A stretch of DNA of 64,000 nucleotides from Imhoffiella purpurea (GCF_000585215.1 NZ_AONC01000004.1:91277-155276), one strand, 5' to 3'. Shown: positions 8,597 through 18,342, numbered from the stretch's first letter. Numbers and translations: made by a program. The notes: generated by a model not told the origin, from the sequence alone.

Positions 8597-9596
8597 TCCC
8601 TCGAAAATGAGCGGTGCCGAACGGACCGCGGTCTTCCTGATGAGTCTCGGCGAGGCGTCCGCGGCCGAGATCCTGCGCCATATGGGGCCCAAGGAGGTCC
8701 AGAAGATCGGTACGGCGATGGCGTCGCTCGATAAGATCACGCGATCCGAGATCGACTATGTGCTCAAGGAGTTCTCCGAGGCCGTGCAGGATCAGACCTC
8801 GCTCGGTGTCGGGGCCGACGACTATGTGCGCAGCGTGCTGCTCTCCGCGTTGGGCGAGGACAAGGCGTCGGGCCTCATCGACCGGATCCTGCTCGGGCGC
8901 AATTCCAAGGGCCTCGAGGCGCTCAAGTGGCTCGACCCGCGCGCCATCGCGGAGATGATCCGCAACGAGCATCCCCAGATCGTCGCGATCGTGCTCTCGC
9001 ATCTGGATCCGGACCAGTCGGCCGAGACCATGTCCTATCTGCCGGAGCGGATGCAGTCCGATCTGATCCTGCGCATCGCCACCCTGGACGGGGTGCAGCC
9101 CGCCGCCCTGCAGGAGCTCGACGAGATCCTGGAGCAGCAGCTCTCCGGGAAGAATACTGCCAAGTCGTCGATGGTCGGCGGCATCAAGGCCGCTGCGGAC
9201 ATCCTGAACTTCGTGGATACGGCGCGCGAGTCGGTGATCATGGAGAGCGTGAATCAGGTCGACGAGGATCTGGCCGAGCGCATCCAGGAGCTGATGTTCG
9301 TGTTCGCCAGTCTGGTCAATGTCGACGACCGTGGCATCCAGACCCTGTTGCGCGAGGTGTCCACCGAGTCCCTGGTTTTGGCACTCAAGGGTGCCGAGGA
9401 AGAGTTGAAGGACAAGATCTTCAAGAATATGTCCAAGCGTGCCGCCGAGATGCTTCGCGAGGACCTGGAGACCAAGGGTCCGGTTCGGGTCAGCGATGTC
9501 GAGACGGCGCAGAAGGAGATTCTGACCGTCGCCAGACGACTGGCCGATAGCGGCGAGATCGTTCTCGGCGGCAAGGGCGGGGAGACCATGCTGTGA
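8580..9596 (+). CDS. fliG: Flagellar motor switch protein FliG
   Basis: FliG is the C-ring subunit that contacts FliF and receives torque from the stator. The 338-residue length is standard. The N-terminal part (MSGAERTAVFLMSLGE) begins the FliF-binding domain. The middle domain carries EMIRNEHPQIVAIVLSHLD (about 120-140). The C-terminal torque domain contains FVFASLVNVDDRGIQTLLREV (about 240-260), with the charged residues that interact with MotA. The start at 8580 lies inside fliF; a second in-frame ATG six bases later is equally possible. The stop overlaps the fliH start by four bases. Confidence 0.97.
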   Translation: MKMATDPSKMSGAERTAVFLMSLGEASAAEILRHMGPKEVQKIGTAMASLDKITRSEIDYVLKEFSEAVQDQTSLGVGADDYVRSVLLSALGEDKASGLIDRILLGRNSKGLEALKWLDPRAIAEMIRNEHPQIVAIVLSHLDPDQSAETMSYLPERMQSDLILRIATLDGVQPAALQELDEILEQQLSGKNTAKSSMVGGIKAAADILNFVDTARESVIMESVNQVDEDLAERIQELMFVFASLVNVDDRGIQTLLREVSTESLVLALKGAEEELKDKIFKNMSKRAAEMLREDLETKGPVRVSDVETAQKEILTVARRLADSGEIVLGGKGGETML

Positions 9597-10564
9597 GCCG
9601 GCTGCAGACAGCGGCGGCCCAGGATCATGGCCCGGAGGTGCGCCGCTGGCTGCCGCCGGACGTGGGGGAGCCCGAGGTCCCGCCGGAGCCGCCGGAGCCC
9701 GAGGTCGAACCGCCGACGGAGGAGGAGATCGCCGCCATCAAGGAGGCGGCGCGGCTGGCCGGCGCCGAGGCCGGTTTTCGCGAGGGTTACCAGGCAGGGT
9801 ATCAGGAGGGGCGCGAAAAGGCCGATGCGGAGGCGGCGGCGGAATCTCAAGAGCGCGAGGCGCGCGAGCAGGGGCTACGGGAGCAGACCGAGCAGACGCT
9901 GCGGGAGACGGTCGCGGCCTTGGAGGGGATCGCCCACGACCTCGCCGATCCCTTGGCCTCGCTCGGCGACGATCTGGAGCCCGAGCTCCTGACCTTGACG
10001 GTGACTCTGGCCGAACGGGTGATCATGGATGAGCTGGACAGGCGGCCCGACCTGTTGTTGGGCGTACTCCAGCGTGCCTTGGACCAGCTTCCGTCACGCC
10101 ATCACAAGATTCGCATTCATGTCCACCCGGACGAGCAGAGGATCCTCGAGACCTATGCCCAGGGGATGGACGAATCCATCACCTGGGTAGCCGATCAGGA
10201 GATGCGGCGCGGCGGTTGCATCGTCGAGAGTGGCCCGAGCCGCATCGACGCCCGTTTCGAAACCCGCTTGCGCCAGGCGGTCGAAGCCATCTGGGGCGAG
10301 CTGACGCCGCCGGCTCCCGCGCAGGACGATCCGGCTCCCGAGGTCGAGGGTGGCGATCCGATCGATGCGGGCGATTCGATGGGGGGCGGGACGGACGAAT
10401 CCCCGTTCGACGGCCAATCGCCAGGATCGATCGCCGATCTCGGCGAACCAGATGTATCGGAGCCGGAGCCGGAGCCGGTGCCCGAGCCGGTGCCCGAGCC
10501 GGAGCCAGCGACCGATCCTCAGATAAGTGAGCCCGAGACGGACCAAGCCGAGACCAATCCATGA
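9593..10564 (+). CDS. fliH: Flagellar export ATPase regulator FliH with Pro/Glu tail
   Basis: FliH binds and restrains the export ATPase FliI and links it to the C-ring. The 323 residues open with a Pro/Glu-rich segment (23-45), then a helix with the family's repeated small-residue spacing (AGFREGYQAGYQEG, about 60-73), a coiled coil, and the FliI-binding domain with LTLTVTLAERVIMDEL and MRRGGCIVESGPSRIDARFETRL (about 204-226). From about residue 238 to the end there is an extra acidic, proline-rich tail with repeated EPEP and VPEP units, longer than typical FliH. The GTG start overlaps the fliG stop (GTGA). Confidence 0.92.
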   Translation: MSRLQTAAAQDHGPEVRRWLPPDVGEPEVPPEPPEPEVEPPTEEEIAAIKEAARLAGAEAGFREGYQAGYQEGREKADAEAAAESQEREAREQGLREQTEQTLRETVAALEGIAHDLADPLASLGDDLEPELLTLTVTLAERVIMDELDRRPDLLLGVLQRALDQLPSRHHKIRIHVHPDEQRILETYAQGMDESITWVADQEMRRGGCIVESGPSRIDARFETRLRQAVEAIWGELTPPAPAQDDPAPEVEGGDPIDAGDSMGGGTDESPFDGQSPGSIADLGEPDVSEPEPEPVPEPVPEPEPATDPQISEPETDQAETNP

Positions 10565-11958
10565 CACAGACCATTCGCGACCTTCAGGATCGGGGCACCG
10601 GACAGGTGGTGCAAGGGCTCCGCGAGCGCTTGGCCCAGTCGCGCCAGCGCATCGAGAAGGCACCGGACCCTCAACCGGAAGGACGCCTGTCGCGCATGGT
10701 GGGCCTGACACTGGAGGCGGAGGGTATCCGTCTGCCGATCGGGGGACGGGCGGCCATCCATACCGTGAGCGGCCACCGTCTGGGCGCCGAGGTGGTGGGC
10801 TTCAATGGCGAGCGGACCTTCCTGATGCCCGAGGGGCACCTGGATGGACTGATTCCTGGCGCTCGTATCGAGCCGCTGGAGCAGAGCCGTCGGATTCCCG
10901 TCGGTCCCGAGCTGCTGGGCCGCGTGGTGGACGCGATCGGCAAGCCGCTGGACGGAGGCGGTCCGATCCGGGCCCAGGACGAGGTCTCGATCGAGGGGCG
11001 GCCCATCAACCCCTTGACCCGGGCGCCGGTCAAGACCGCTCTGGATGTCGGCATCCGGGCGCTCAACGGGCTGCTGTCGGTCGGACGCGGTCAGCGTCTC
11101 GGTCTGTTCGCCGGCAGCGGCGTCGGCAAGAGCGTGCTCCTGGGGATGATGACCAAGCACACCGAGGCCGACGTGATCGTCGTGGGTCTGATCGGCGAGC
11201 GTGGCCGCGAGGTCAACGAATTCATCAACGAGATTCTGGACGTCGACTCGCGCAAGCGCACGGTGGTGGTGGCGGTTCCCGCGGATCAGTCGCCGCTCCT
11301 GCGTCAGCACGGGGCCTGGGTCTCGACCAGGATCGCCGAGTATTTCCGCGATCGCGGGCTCAACGTGCTGCTGCTGATGGACTCCCTGACGCGATTCGCC
11401 CAGGGGGCGCGCGAAATCTCGATGGCCATCGGCGAACCCCCGGCCACGAAGGGCTATTCGGCATCCGTCTTCGCCCGTCTGCCGCAACTGGTCGAGCGTG
11501 CGGGCAATGGCGACCAGGGCGGCGGTTCCATCACGGCCTTCTATACGGTACTTGCGGAGGGCGACGATCAGAACGACCCGATCGTCGATTCGGCCCGTGC
11601 CATCCTCGACGGTCACGTGGTGCTCTCGCGCGACATCGCCGCGACCGGGCGCTATCCGGCGATCGACGTAGGCGCCTCGGTCTCGCGCGTCATGAGTGCC
11701 GTGGTGACGCCCGAGCATCAGAAGGCGGCCTATCGTTTCCGCAATCTGCTCGCGACCTACACCCGCAACCGCGATCTGATCGCGGTCGGCGCCTACCGCA
11801 AGGGGTCCGATCCTCAGCTGGACGAAGCGGTGGCCATGCAGCCGCGGCTGGAGGCCTATCTCGGTCAGGATCGGGGAGAGGCGGCCGGGTTCGAGGCGTC
11901 CCGTCAGGCGCTGTTCGACCTGGTCTCGGCACCGGGCGGATTCAACCGAGGTCAGTGA
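10561..11958 (+). CDS. fliI: Flagellum-specific ATP synthase FliI
   Basis: FliI is the hexameric export ATPase related to the F1 beta subunit. At 465 residues it is normal in length. Walker A is AGSGVGKS (about 183-190), Walker B is VLLLMDSLTRFA (about 266-277), and the typical segment SVFARLPQLVERAGN follows. The start overlaps the fliH stop as ATGA, so FliH and FliI are translationally coupled. It works with FliH and FliJ at the cytoplasmic face of the export gate. Confidence 0.97.
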   Translation: MTQTIRDLQDRGTGQVVQGLRERLAQSRQRIEKAPDPQPEGRLSRMVGLTLEAEGIRLPIGGRAAIHTVSGHRLGAEVVGFNGERTFLMPEGHLDGLIPGARIEPLEQSRRIPVGPELLGRVVDAIGKPLDGGGPIRAQDEVSIEGRPINPLTRAPVKTALDVGIRALNGLLSVGRGQRLGLFAGSGVGKSVLLGMMTKHTEADVIVVGLIGERGREVNEFINEILDVDSRKRTVVVAVPADQSPLLRQHGAWVSTRIAEYFRDRGLNVLLLMDSLTRFAQGAREISMAIGEPPATKGYSASVFARLPQLVERAGNGDQGGGSITAFYTVLAEGDDQNDPIVDSARAILDGHVVLSRDIAATGRYPAIDVGASVSRVMSAVVTPEHQKAAYRFRNLLATYTRNRDLIAVGAYRKGSDPQLDEAVAMQPRLEAYLGQDRGEAAGFEASRQALFDLVSAPGGFNRGQ

Positions 11959-11960
11959 TC

Positions 11961-12398
11961 ATGAGCGTGAAGCGTTTCGAACGTCTGCTCAAGATCCGCG
12001 AGGCCCAGGAGAGCGAGGCCGCCGTCGCGCTGGCGGACCGTCTCGCCGAGCTGAACCGCGTCGAGTCGCAGCGCGATCAGCTCTTGGAATACCAGAATCA
12101 ATATCTGCATGCCTTGATCCCCAACGACGCCAATATGCTGAAACAGCTGGGTCTGATGCACCAGCAGTTGCGCGAGGCGATGCAGCAGCAGGATCTGCGC
12201 ATCGCGGCGGCTCAGTCGCAGGTCGATCAGGCCCGGGACATCTGGTCGGAGCGGCACCAGGCGAGCCTGTCGCTGGACAAGCTGATCGAGCACCGTCGCC
12301 GTGCCGAGCAGGCGCGCGACGCGCGCAATCAACAGCGCGAGCAGGACATGTGGGCGACCCGAAAGGCGTTTCAGCAGGATTCCAATAACGAGATGTAA
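11961..12398 (+). CDS. fliJ: Flagellar export protein FliJ
   Basis: FliJ is the central stalk of the FliI ring and also escorts export chaperones. It is 145 residues and almost entirely an antiparallel coiled coil, opening MSVKRFERLLKIREAQES and ending in a charged RRAEQARDARNQQREQD segment. ATG 11961 is three bases after the fliI stop, with the preceding GAGGTCAGTG as a modest ribosome-binding site. A much longer open frame through fliI in this phase (10527-12398) is a shadow. Identification rests on length, coiled-coil pattern and position between fliI and fliK. Confidence 0.92.
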   Translation: MSVKRFERLLKIREAQESEAAVALADRLAELNRVESQRDQLLEYQNQYLHALIPNDANMLKQLGLMHQQLREAMQQQDLRIAAAQSQVDQARDIWSERHQASLSLDKLIEHRRRAEQARDARNQQREQDMWATRKAFQQDSNNEM

Positions 12399-12417
12399 CC
12401 GATCGAGGAGGTGCGGG

Positions 12418-14616
12418 ATGATGCAATCGAATGGTTTGCAAGCCGGCTTATCGGGCCTGCTCGCTCAGTTGCTCGGCGGTACTGCAGGGAGCAACGGCGA
12501 TTCTCTTCTGGGAGAGGGGGCTGAGTTTCTCGACACCCTGGGCGGCCAGCTGAAGGAGATGCTGGTCGATCGCGGGCTGGATCCGGCCGAGATCGCCGCC
12601 TACGATGGCCAGGAACTGCTCGCTCAGTTCGTGGCGCTGATCCAGGGGCCGCAATCGGTCCAATCGACTACCGGGGCGGGTGCCGGGTCGAATGCCGAGT
12701 CCATGTCGTCCGGCATCGATGATTCCTCGGATTTTCTCATCGAGACGCCGGCGGATCTGCTGGCACGCCTTCTGGAATCCATGTCCCCCGGAGCGGCGAT
12801 GACCTCGGGCAGCGTGGCGTCCGGCTCGGGCGGTCGGTCCTCCGCCGGACCGAGTGACGAGTCTCTTCCGTCGGCTGCCGAGGGTTCATCGGGTAATCGC
12901 GCCGTGACGCCGACGGATCCGCTCGGGCGCCTTCTGGAATCGGCGTCCGCCGCAGCGGTGGTGACCTCCGACCGCTTGACGTCCGGCTCTTACGGTCGGT
13001 CATCATTGGCGGAACTGTCCAGTTTTCCGGGCTTTCGCGCCTCCTCGGACCGGTTGGCTCGGCTGATCGAGTCCGGGACCACGAAGGATCCGCTCGCTTC
13101 CGAGACGATGGGTTCGGACTCGAGCGTCACGACATCTCCGGACGCATCCATGGCCGACTCGACGCCCTCGGCTCGCAACGATCGGTCGGTTTCGGCCCCG
13201 CTCGAGACCCTGGTGACGGAGTCTGATACCGAGGATGACGCTGGCGCGTCCATGACGGTGACATCCGCTGTGCCGCGGTCTCAGTCTGAACGATCTCAGG
13301 CGGATCGGTTCGATCGGGTTCCGAGTCTGGTGTCCGATGAGGTGTCTCTCGATGCCCGGTTGCCCGATCCGGGCGCTTCGGATCCATCCGATCCGACCGC
13401 TCCGATCCCTGCAGCTCGCGGCGTTCGGATGGATCCCGCGGTGCGTGATCCGGTCGCGGTTTCGACCGCGGCGATGCCCGATGACAAAACGCAGCGGCCG
13501 GGCGCTTATGCCGACCCCGGCGCTGTCCGATTCGCGGGCTCCGATTCCGTCGAACAGTCGTCACCGGCATCGCAAGCGGCGATCGACCGACTGGGGCGGC
13601 TCTTGGAGTCCCTGTCCGCTGGGGGTAAGGTTGACGCCAGCGACTCTGGGTTCGGTTCGGACGTTCGGTCATTCCTGAACGATCTGGCGCGCACGGCCGC
13701 TGACCGGCGGGCGAGCGCTTCGGCCGATGCCGCGGGGGGCGCGATCTCGGATCCTCTCTACGAGGAGGGGGTGCCGGGCTCGCTGACTGGAGCCCTCCAA
13801 CGACTGGCCGAGGCATTTCGAGGGGGCGGGTCGAATCAAGGGGTCGTTGGGACGTCCGAGGCGCGCGAATCCTCCGATCCAGTGGCCGTGGATCCTGAGG
13901 GCGAGGCGGTCCTCGACGCCCGATCCCATTCATCCCCGGTCCGGAGTGGCGGTACGACCGATCCTCTGAGCCCGATCCCGGATCAGGCCCGGGCGCCGCT
14001 TCAAGAAGAGGGCGCCGGGGGACTCGAAGAGGTCGTCGATGCCTCTTCGCGCGCGATTCAGGGGGATGCGGACGCCTCCGGAAGCGAGGGCGTATCGGTC
14101 GCGGCCACGGCTTCGACCAACTCGAACTCGGCTTCCGGGTCGGGTCTGCAACGCGCGGGGGCGTTGGATCTCTACCGTCTGTTGCAGCCAGGTGGAGAAG
14201 CCGCTCTCGGGGACGAGGTGAGATGGGCGTTGAGCGAAGGGCTCTCGAAGGCCGAGATGCGGTTGCAGCCGCCGAGTCTGGGGAGTCTGGATGTCAAGAT
14301 CACCATGGAGGGCGACAAGGCCAGCGTCCTTTTCGTCTCCCCGCACCCCGTGGTGCGGGAGGTGCTCGAGGCGGCGATGCCGCGCTTGCGGGATGCGCTC
14401 GCCCAGGACGGGCTGTCTCTGGCGAACCTGTCGGTCGCCGATCAGGGTGCCCGGGGCGGGGACGCCTCCGGGCGGGACGGGACTGGGTCGAATGGATCCT
14501 CGTCGAACGGGACGTTTCAGCAAGCCGATGCGCTGGACGATGACATCCTGAGCGAGCCTCCATTGCTCAATACGACCGTTTCGGCCTTGTCGAAGCGTCT
14601 CGATTACTACATCTGA
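12418..14616 (+). CDS. fliK: Flagellar hook-length control protein FliK
   Basis: FliK is secreted during hook growth and switches export specificity through FlhB. Start ATG 12418 has an excellent AGGAGG six bases upstream. The 732 residues comprise a short ordered N region (1-80), a very long Ser/Asp/Gly/Pro-rich disordered linker (80-580), and the C-terminal Flg_hook domain (about 600-680) with KAEMRLQPPSLGSLDVKI and VREVLEAAMPRLRDAL. Within the linker a nine-residue D-x-L-x-R-L-L/I-E-S motif occurs four times (about 113, 167, 211 and 390). The protein is much longer than E. coli FliK (375), which may matter for hook length. Confidence 0.9.
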   Translation: MMQSNGLQAGLSGLLAQLLGGTAGSNGDSLLGEGAEFLDTLGGQLKEMLVDRGLDPAEIAAYDGQELLAQFVALIQGPQSVQSTTGAGAGSNAESMSSGIDDSSDFLIETPADLLARLLESMSPGAAMTSGSVASGSGGRSSAGPSDESLPSAAEGSSGNRAVTPTDPLGRLLESASAAAVVTSDRLTSGSYGRSSLAELSSFPGFRASSDRLARLIESGTTKDPLASETMGSDSSVTTSPDASMADSTPSARNDRSVSAPLETLVTESDTEDDAGASMTVTSAVPRSQSERSQADRFDRVPSLVSDEVSLDARLPDPGASDPSDPTAPIPAARGVRMDPAVRDPVAVSTAAMPDDKTQRPGAYADPGAVRFAGSDSVEQSSPASQAAIDRLGRLLESLSAGGKVDASDSGFGSDVRSFLNDLARTAADRRASASADAAGGAISDPLYEEGVPGSLTGALQRLAEAFRGGGSNQGVVGTSEARESSDPVAVDPEGEAVLDARSHSSPVRSGGTTDPLSPIPDQARAPLQEEGAGGLEEVVDASSRAIQGDADASGSEGVSVAATASTNSNSASGSGLQRAGALDLYRLLQPGGEAALGDEVRWALSEGLSKAEMRLQPPSLGSLDVKITMEGDKASVLFVSPHPVVREVLEAAMPRLRDALAQDGLSLANLSVADQGARGGDASGRDGTGSNGSSSNGTFQQADALDDDILSEPPLLNTTVSALSKRLDYYI

Positions 14617-14697
14617 TCGGTAGGCGGACCCCTGTGGCGCGGGCGGCCTGTCGATCTCCATCGGATCTCAGCGAAATAGATACCAGAGGTGTGAAGC

Positions 14698-15273
14698 ATG
14701 GCCGACAAGAAGACGAAGGAACCCGCAGAGGACGTCAAGGCATCCGGAGGCAAACTCAAGCTCATCATCTTGATTCTGCTGGTGCTTCTGGTTCTGGGGG
14801 GCGGCGGAGGTGCGGCCTATTATTTTCTCGTTCTCGACTCTTCGGACGATTCGGCCGAGGAGGGCGTCGAGGGTTCGGAGACCGATTCCGCGGAGACCGA
14901 GGCCAAGCCGGCCGACTCCGAGTCTTCGGAGGCGACCGCGCCCGCATCCCCTCAGGATCCCTTGATCTATCATGCGCTCGAAACCATTACGGTGAATATC
15001 ACAGCGCCTGGATCGGTACGCTTTCTCAGGATCAACATCACCATCGTCACACGCAACGAGCGGGTGGTGGCGGCCATCGACAAGCACCTTCCGGTGATCC
15101 GCAACGATCTGCTGGCGCACCTGTCGAGCCAGGATGCGGCGGTTCTGAACTCGCGTGAAGGCAAGGACGAGCTGCGCGGGGAGTTGCTTACCATGATCAA
15201 GGGTATTCTGACGCGATCGGCCGAGCCTTCCGACATCGTCGAGGTGCTTTTCACGGATCTGGTCATGCAGTGA
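14698..15273 (+). CDS. fliL: Flagellar basal body-associated protein FliL
   Basis: FliL surrounds the stator and supports torque under load. The 191 residues have a lysine-rich cytoplasmic start, one membrane helix (about 20-43, LIILILLVLLVLGGGGG), an acidic Glu/Ser/Asp linker (50-82), and a periplasmic stomatin-like domain with ALETITVNI and VRFLRINITIVT. The C terminus VLFTDLVMQ is typical. The acidic linker makes it longer than E. coli FliL (154). It is ten bases before fliM. Confidence 0.94.
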   Translation: MADKKTKEPAEDVKASGGKLKLIILILLVLLVLGGGGGAAYYFLVLDSSDDSAEEGVEGSETDSAETEAKPADSESSEATAPASPQDPLIYHALETITVNITAPGSVRFLRINITIVTRNERVVAAIDKHLPVIRNDLLAHLSSQDAAVLNSREGKDELRGELLTMIKGILTRSAEPSDIVEVLFTDLVMQ

Positions 15274-15282
15274 GGCGGGGCC

Positions 15283-16260
15283 ATGGCTCAGCAGACCGAC
15301 ATCCTCAGTCAAGACGAGATCGATGCCCTTCTGCATGGCGTCGACAGCGGCGATGTCGATACCGACGGAGATGCCTTTCCGGTCGACGGTCAGGCGCGTC
15401 CGTACGATTTCGCGACCCAGGATCGTATCGTGCGCGGGCGTATGCCCACGCTCGATATGATCAATGAGCGTTTCGCCCGTTATCTGCGGGTCCATCTCTT
15501 CAACATGCTGCGCCGGGCCTCGGAGATCTCCGTGGTCGGCACCAGGGTCACCAAGTTCTCCGAATATCTGCATTCGCTCTTCGTGCCGACGAGCCTGAAT
15601 CTGCTCCGGGTCAATCCGCTGCACGGTACGGCCCTGATGGTGTTCGATCCCAAGCTGGTCTTCAGCCTGGTGGATAATTTCTTCGGCGGCGACGGTCGCT
15701 TCTATTCGCGAATCGAGGGCCGCGATTTCACGCCCATGGAACTGCGCGTGATTCGAAGCCTGCTCGACGCGGCCTTCCAGGACATGGAGAAGGCATGGGA
15801 ACCCGTGATGGAGCTGAACCTGGAGTTCGTCAATTCGGAGGTGAATCCCCAGTTCGCCAATATCGTCAGTCCCAGCGAGGTCGTGGTCATCAACGATTTC
15901 CATATCGAGCTGGATGGTGGAGGAGGGAATCTTCACTTCACGGTCCCCTACTCGATGATCGAGCCGATTCGCGAGCAGCTGGACACGGGCCTGCAGTCCG
16001 ACCGCTCCGGTGTCGATCGGCGCTGGTTGAATGCATTGCAGGAGGAGGTGCAGGTGGCGGAGGTCGAAATCTTCTCGCATTTGGTCGAGAAAACCCTGAC
16101 GGTCCAGCAATTGCTCGACATGCGTCCGGGAGACATCATTCCCATCGAGTTTCCCGAGCAGGTCGTTGTCAACGTCGAGGATATCCCGATGTTTCGCGGC
16201 AAGTACGGGGTCTCGAACGGCATCAACGCCATCAAGATCTCCGAGACGCTGATCAAGTGA
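15283..16260 (+). CDS. fliM: Flagellar motor switch protein FliM
   Basis: FliM is the C-ring subunit that binds phosphorylated CheY. The 325-residue protein starts with the CheY-binding peptide ILSQDEIDALLHG (residues 7-19), followed by the middle domain that touches FliG (ATQDRIVRGRMPTLDMINERFARY onward) and a C-terminal FliN-like domain (about 245-320, VEIFSHLVEKTLTVQQLLDM). The start follows a GAGGCGGGGCC region and is ten bases after fliL. All expected regions are intact. Confidence 0.97.
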   Translation: MAQQTDILSQDEIDALLHGVDSGDVDTDGDAFPVDGQARPYDFATQDRIVRGRMPTLDMINERFARYLRVHLFNMLRRASEISVVGTRVTKFSEYLHSLFVPTSLNLLRVNPLHGTALMVFDPKLVFSLVDNFFGGDGRFYSRIEGRDFTPMELRVIRSLLDAAFQDMEKAWEPVMELNLEFVNSEVNPQFANIVSPSEVVVINDFHIELDGGGGNLHFTVPYSMIEPIREQLDTGLQSDRSGVDRRWLNALQEEVQVAEVEIFSHLVEKTLTVQQLLDMRPGDIIPIEFPEQVVVNVEDIPMFRGKYGVSNGINAIKISETLIK

Positions 16261-16333
16261 TCGAGTGAGTGCAACCCTTGCCTGGGTGGTGGAACACAAT
16301 GATTCATGGAAAGCGAATGGGTGACGAGATTCA

Positions 16334-16834
16334 ATGAGCAGCGATAATCAGGATCCGAACGAGGCCATTGCCGACGATTGGGCGGCTGCACTGCAAGAAC
16401 AGCGGGACAGTTCGACCGAGGATGACAAATCCGCGGATCTGATGGCGCAAGGCGCGGCGGCGGCCAAGTCTGCCGCGAGGGGTGGTTACGCCTCGGAATC
16501 GGCCGAGTCGCTCCAGGCCCGCACGGTGAGTCCGGAGGACTTCTCCGATTGGCAGGCGCCCGACCAGGCGTCCGACGTCAATCTCAACATGATCCTCGAC
16601 GTTCCGGTCACCATCGCCATGGAGATCGGTCGGACCCGGATATCCATTCGCAATCTGCTGCAACTGAACCAGGGTTCGGTCGTGGAACTGGACCGGCTCG
16701 CTGGAGAGCCGCTCGACGTTCTGGTGAACGGAACCCTGATCGCCCATGGCGAGGTGGTGGTCGTCAACGAGAAGTTCGGCATCCGTCTGACCGATGTCAT
16801 CAGCCCAAGCGAGCGGGTCAGGAAATTGAGATGA
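16334..16834 (+). CDS. fliN: Flagellar motor switch protein FliN
   Basis: FliN forms the base of the C-ring together with FliM. The 166 residues have a 75-residue acidic, Ala/Ser-rich N extension, then the SpoA-type C domain beginning [36 protein letters not shown] and ending with [20 protein letters not shown]. The conserved [12 protein letters not shown] segment is present. The stop overlaps the fliO start as ATGA. The 73-nt gap after fliM is the largest between fliL and flhA but shows no promoter I can support. Confidence 0.96.
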   Translation: MSSDNQDPNEAIADDWAAALQEQRDSSTEDDKSADLMAQGAAAAKSAARGGYASESAESLQARTVSPEDFSDWQAPDQASDVNLNMILDVPVTIAMEIGRTRISIRNLLQLNQGSVVELDRLAGEPLDVLVNGTLIAHGEVVVVNEKFGIRLTDVISPSERVRKLR

Positions 16835-17280
16835 TTCTCTGCAGGGGTACCGGTTCGGTTCGGCTCCAGTGCCTTGTGGCATGCGGCGCAGCGCTCGCGG
16901 GCTCGCCGGTGTTCGCGGATCCGCAGACGGGCGGGGCCCATGCGCCTGCGACATATCTGACTCAGCTGATCGGCTCACTTGCCTTGATCGTCCTTGCGAT
17001 CCTGGTTCTCGCCTGGCTGTTGAAGCGATTCTCGGCCGGCGGGATGCAGGGACGCCAGATGATCGAGGTATTGGCGGTGAAGCCGCTGGGGATGCGCGAG
17101 CGGCTGATGCTCGTTCAGGTGGGCGAGGATCAGATCCTGCTGGCCATGACGCCGGCCGGGATCCGTCACGTCCATACCCTGTCACGACCGATCGAACCGC
17201 TCGATCCGGGCGTCCGTTCCCAGCCGGTGGCGCTCGACTTCGCGAGTCTGCTGCGGCGTTTCGGCGGCAAGGAGCAGTAG
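16831..17280 (+). CDS. fliO: Flagellar export protein FliO
   Basis: FliO helps assemble the FliP ring of the export gate. The protein is 149 residues: a hydrophobic start ending in GSPVFADP (possible signal peptide), a membrane helix (about 48-68, [19 protein letters not shown]) and a C-terminal basic domain with [32 protein letters not shown]. The ATG at 16831 overlaps the fliN stop. Position between fliN and fliP and the conserved RLMLVxVG pattern support the call. Confidence 0.92.
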   Translation: MILCRGTGSVRLQCLVACGAALAGSPVFADPQTGGAHAPATYLTQLIGSLALIVLAILVLAWLLKRFSAGGMQGRQMIEVLAVKPLGMRERLMLVQVGEDQILLAMTPAGIRHVHTLSRPIEPLDPGVRSQPVALDFASLLRRFGGKEQ

Positions 17281-17282
17281 GG

Positions 17283-18035
17283 GTGAGGGTTCCCTGGCGG
17301 ATGTTCGCGGGTCTGCTCCTGGGGCTGTTTCCGGTGCTCCTGTGGGCTCAGGTCGGCGGCGGGCTCAATGCCGTGACCGTGACCACGGCCCCGGATGGCG
17401 GCAAGGTCTATTCGGTGACCCTGCAGATCCTCATCATCATGACCATGCTGACGCTGCTGCCGTCGGCCCTGATCATGATGACCTCATTCACCCGCATCAT
17501 CATCGTGCTGTCACTGCTGCGACAGGGATTGGGTACCGCCCAGGCGCCCTCCAATCAGATTCTGCTGGGGTTGGCTCTGTTCCTGACTCTGTTCGTGATG
17601 GCACCGGTGTTCCAGGAGGTCTACGACACCGCGGTCCTGCCCTACATGGACGAGAAGCTCGGCACGGAAGAGGCGCTGGCCAAGGCGGCCAAGCCGCTGC
17701 GGACCTTCATGCTGGAGCAGACGCGTGAAACGGATCTGCAGATGTTCGCCGAGATCAAAGGGATCGACGGCTTCGAGACGCCGGACGACATCCCCTTGAC
17801 GCTCCTGGTTCCGTCCTTCGTCATCAGCGAATTGAAAACCGCCTTCCAGATGGGATTCCTCATCCTCATTCCGTTTCTCATCATCGATCTGGTGGTCGCC
17901 AGCGTGCTCATGTCGATGGGTATGATGATGCTGTCGCCCATGATCATCTCATTGCCGTTCAAGATCATGCTCTTCGTGCTCGTCGACGGCTGGTCTCTGC
18001 TCATGGGCACCTTGGCTCAGAGCTTCTATTCCTGA
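17283..18035 (+). CDS. fliP: Flagellar export gate protein FliP
   Basis: FliP builds the pentameric core of the export gate. GTG 17283 is preceded by AAGGAG with an eight-base gap; an ATG at 17301 is a possible alternative. The N-terminal signal peptide ([17 protein letters not shown]) is followed by the family's four membrane segments, with the diagnostic [20 protein letters not shown] and [20 protein letters not shown]. The C-terminal half contains [19 protein letters not shown]. It is 250 residues, normal for FliP. Confidence 0.97.
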   Translation: MRVPWRMFAGLLLGLFPVLLWAQVGGGLNAVTVTTAPDGGKVYSVTLQILIIMTMLTLLPSALIMMTSFTRIIIVLSLLRQGLGTAQAPSNQILLGLALFLTLFVMAPVFQEVYDTAVLPYMDEKLGTEEALAKAAKPLRTFMLEQTRETDLQMFAEIKGIDGFETPDDIPLTLLVPSFVISELKTAFQMGFLILIPFLIIDLVVASVLMSMGMMMLSPMIISLPFKIMLFVLVDGWSLLMGTLAQSFYS

Positions 18036-18046
18036 GGAGGTGTGAC

Positions 18047-18316
18047 GTGACGCCCGAAATGGTGATCGACGTCGGAAAGGAGGCGGGCGAGATCGTCATC
18101 CTGATGGCGGCCCCGCCGCTGCTCGCGGGTCTGGTGGTCGGTCTCATCGTGAGCCTGTTCCAGACCGCGACCCAGATTCAGGAGATGACGCTCACCTTCA
18201 TCCCCAAGCTGCTCGCCGTGGGGGCGGCCCTGGTGATCGGCGGTCACTGGATGCTGTCGGTGATCACGGATTACGTCATCCGTCTCTATCACAGCATCCC
18301 CAATCTGATCGGCTGA
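18047..18316 (+). CDS. fliQ: Flagellar export gate protein FliQ
   Basis: FliQ is the two-helix export gate subunit. It is 89 residues with two membrane hairpins (about 18-40 and 52-75) and the family motifs PPLLAGLVVGLIVSLFQTAT and IQEMTLTFIPK. The GTG at 18047 has GAGGAGG five to eight bases upstream. It is placed between fliP and fliR as in nearly all bacteria. Confidence 0.97.
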   Translation: MTPEMVIDVGKEAGEIVILMAAPPLLAGLVVGLIVSLFQTATQIQEMTLTFIPKLLAVGAALVIGGHWMLSVITDYVIRLYHSIPNLIG

Positions 18317-18342
18317 CGGGCGGACGCTCGGTACGGATCGGG

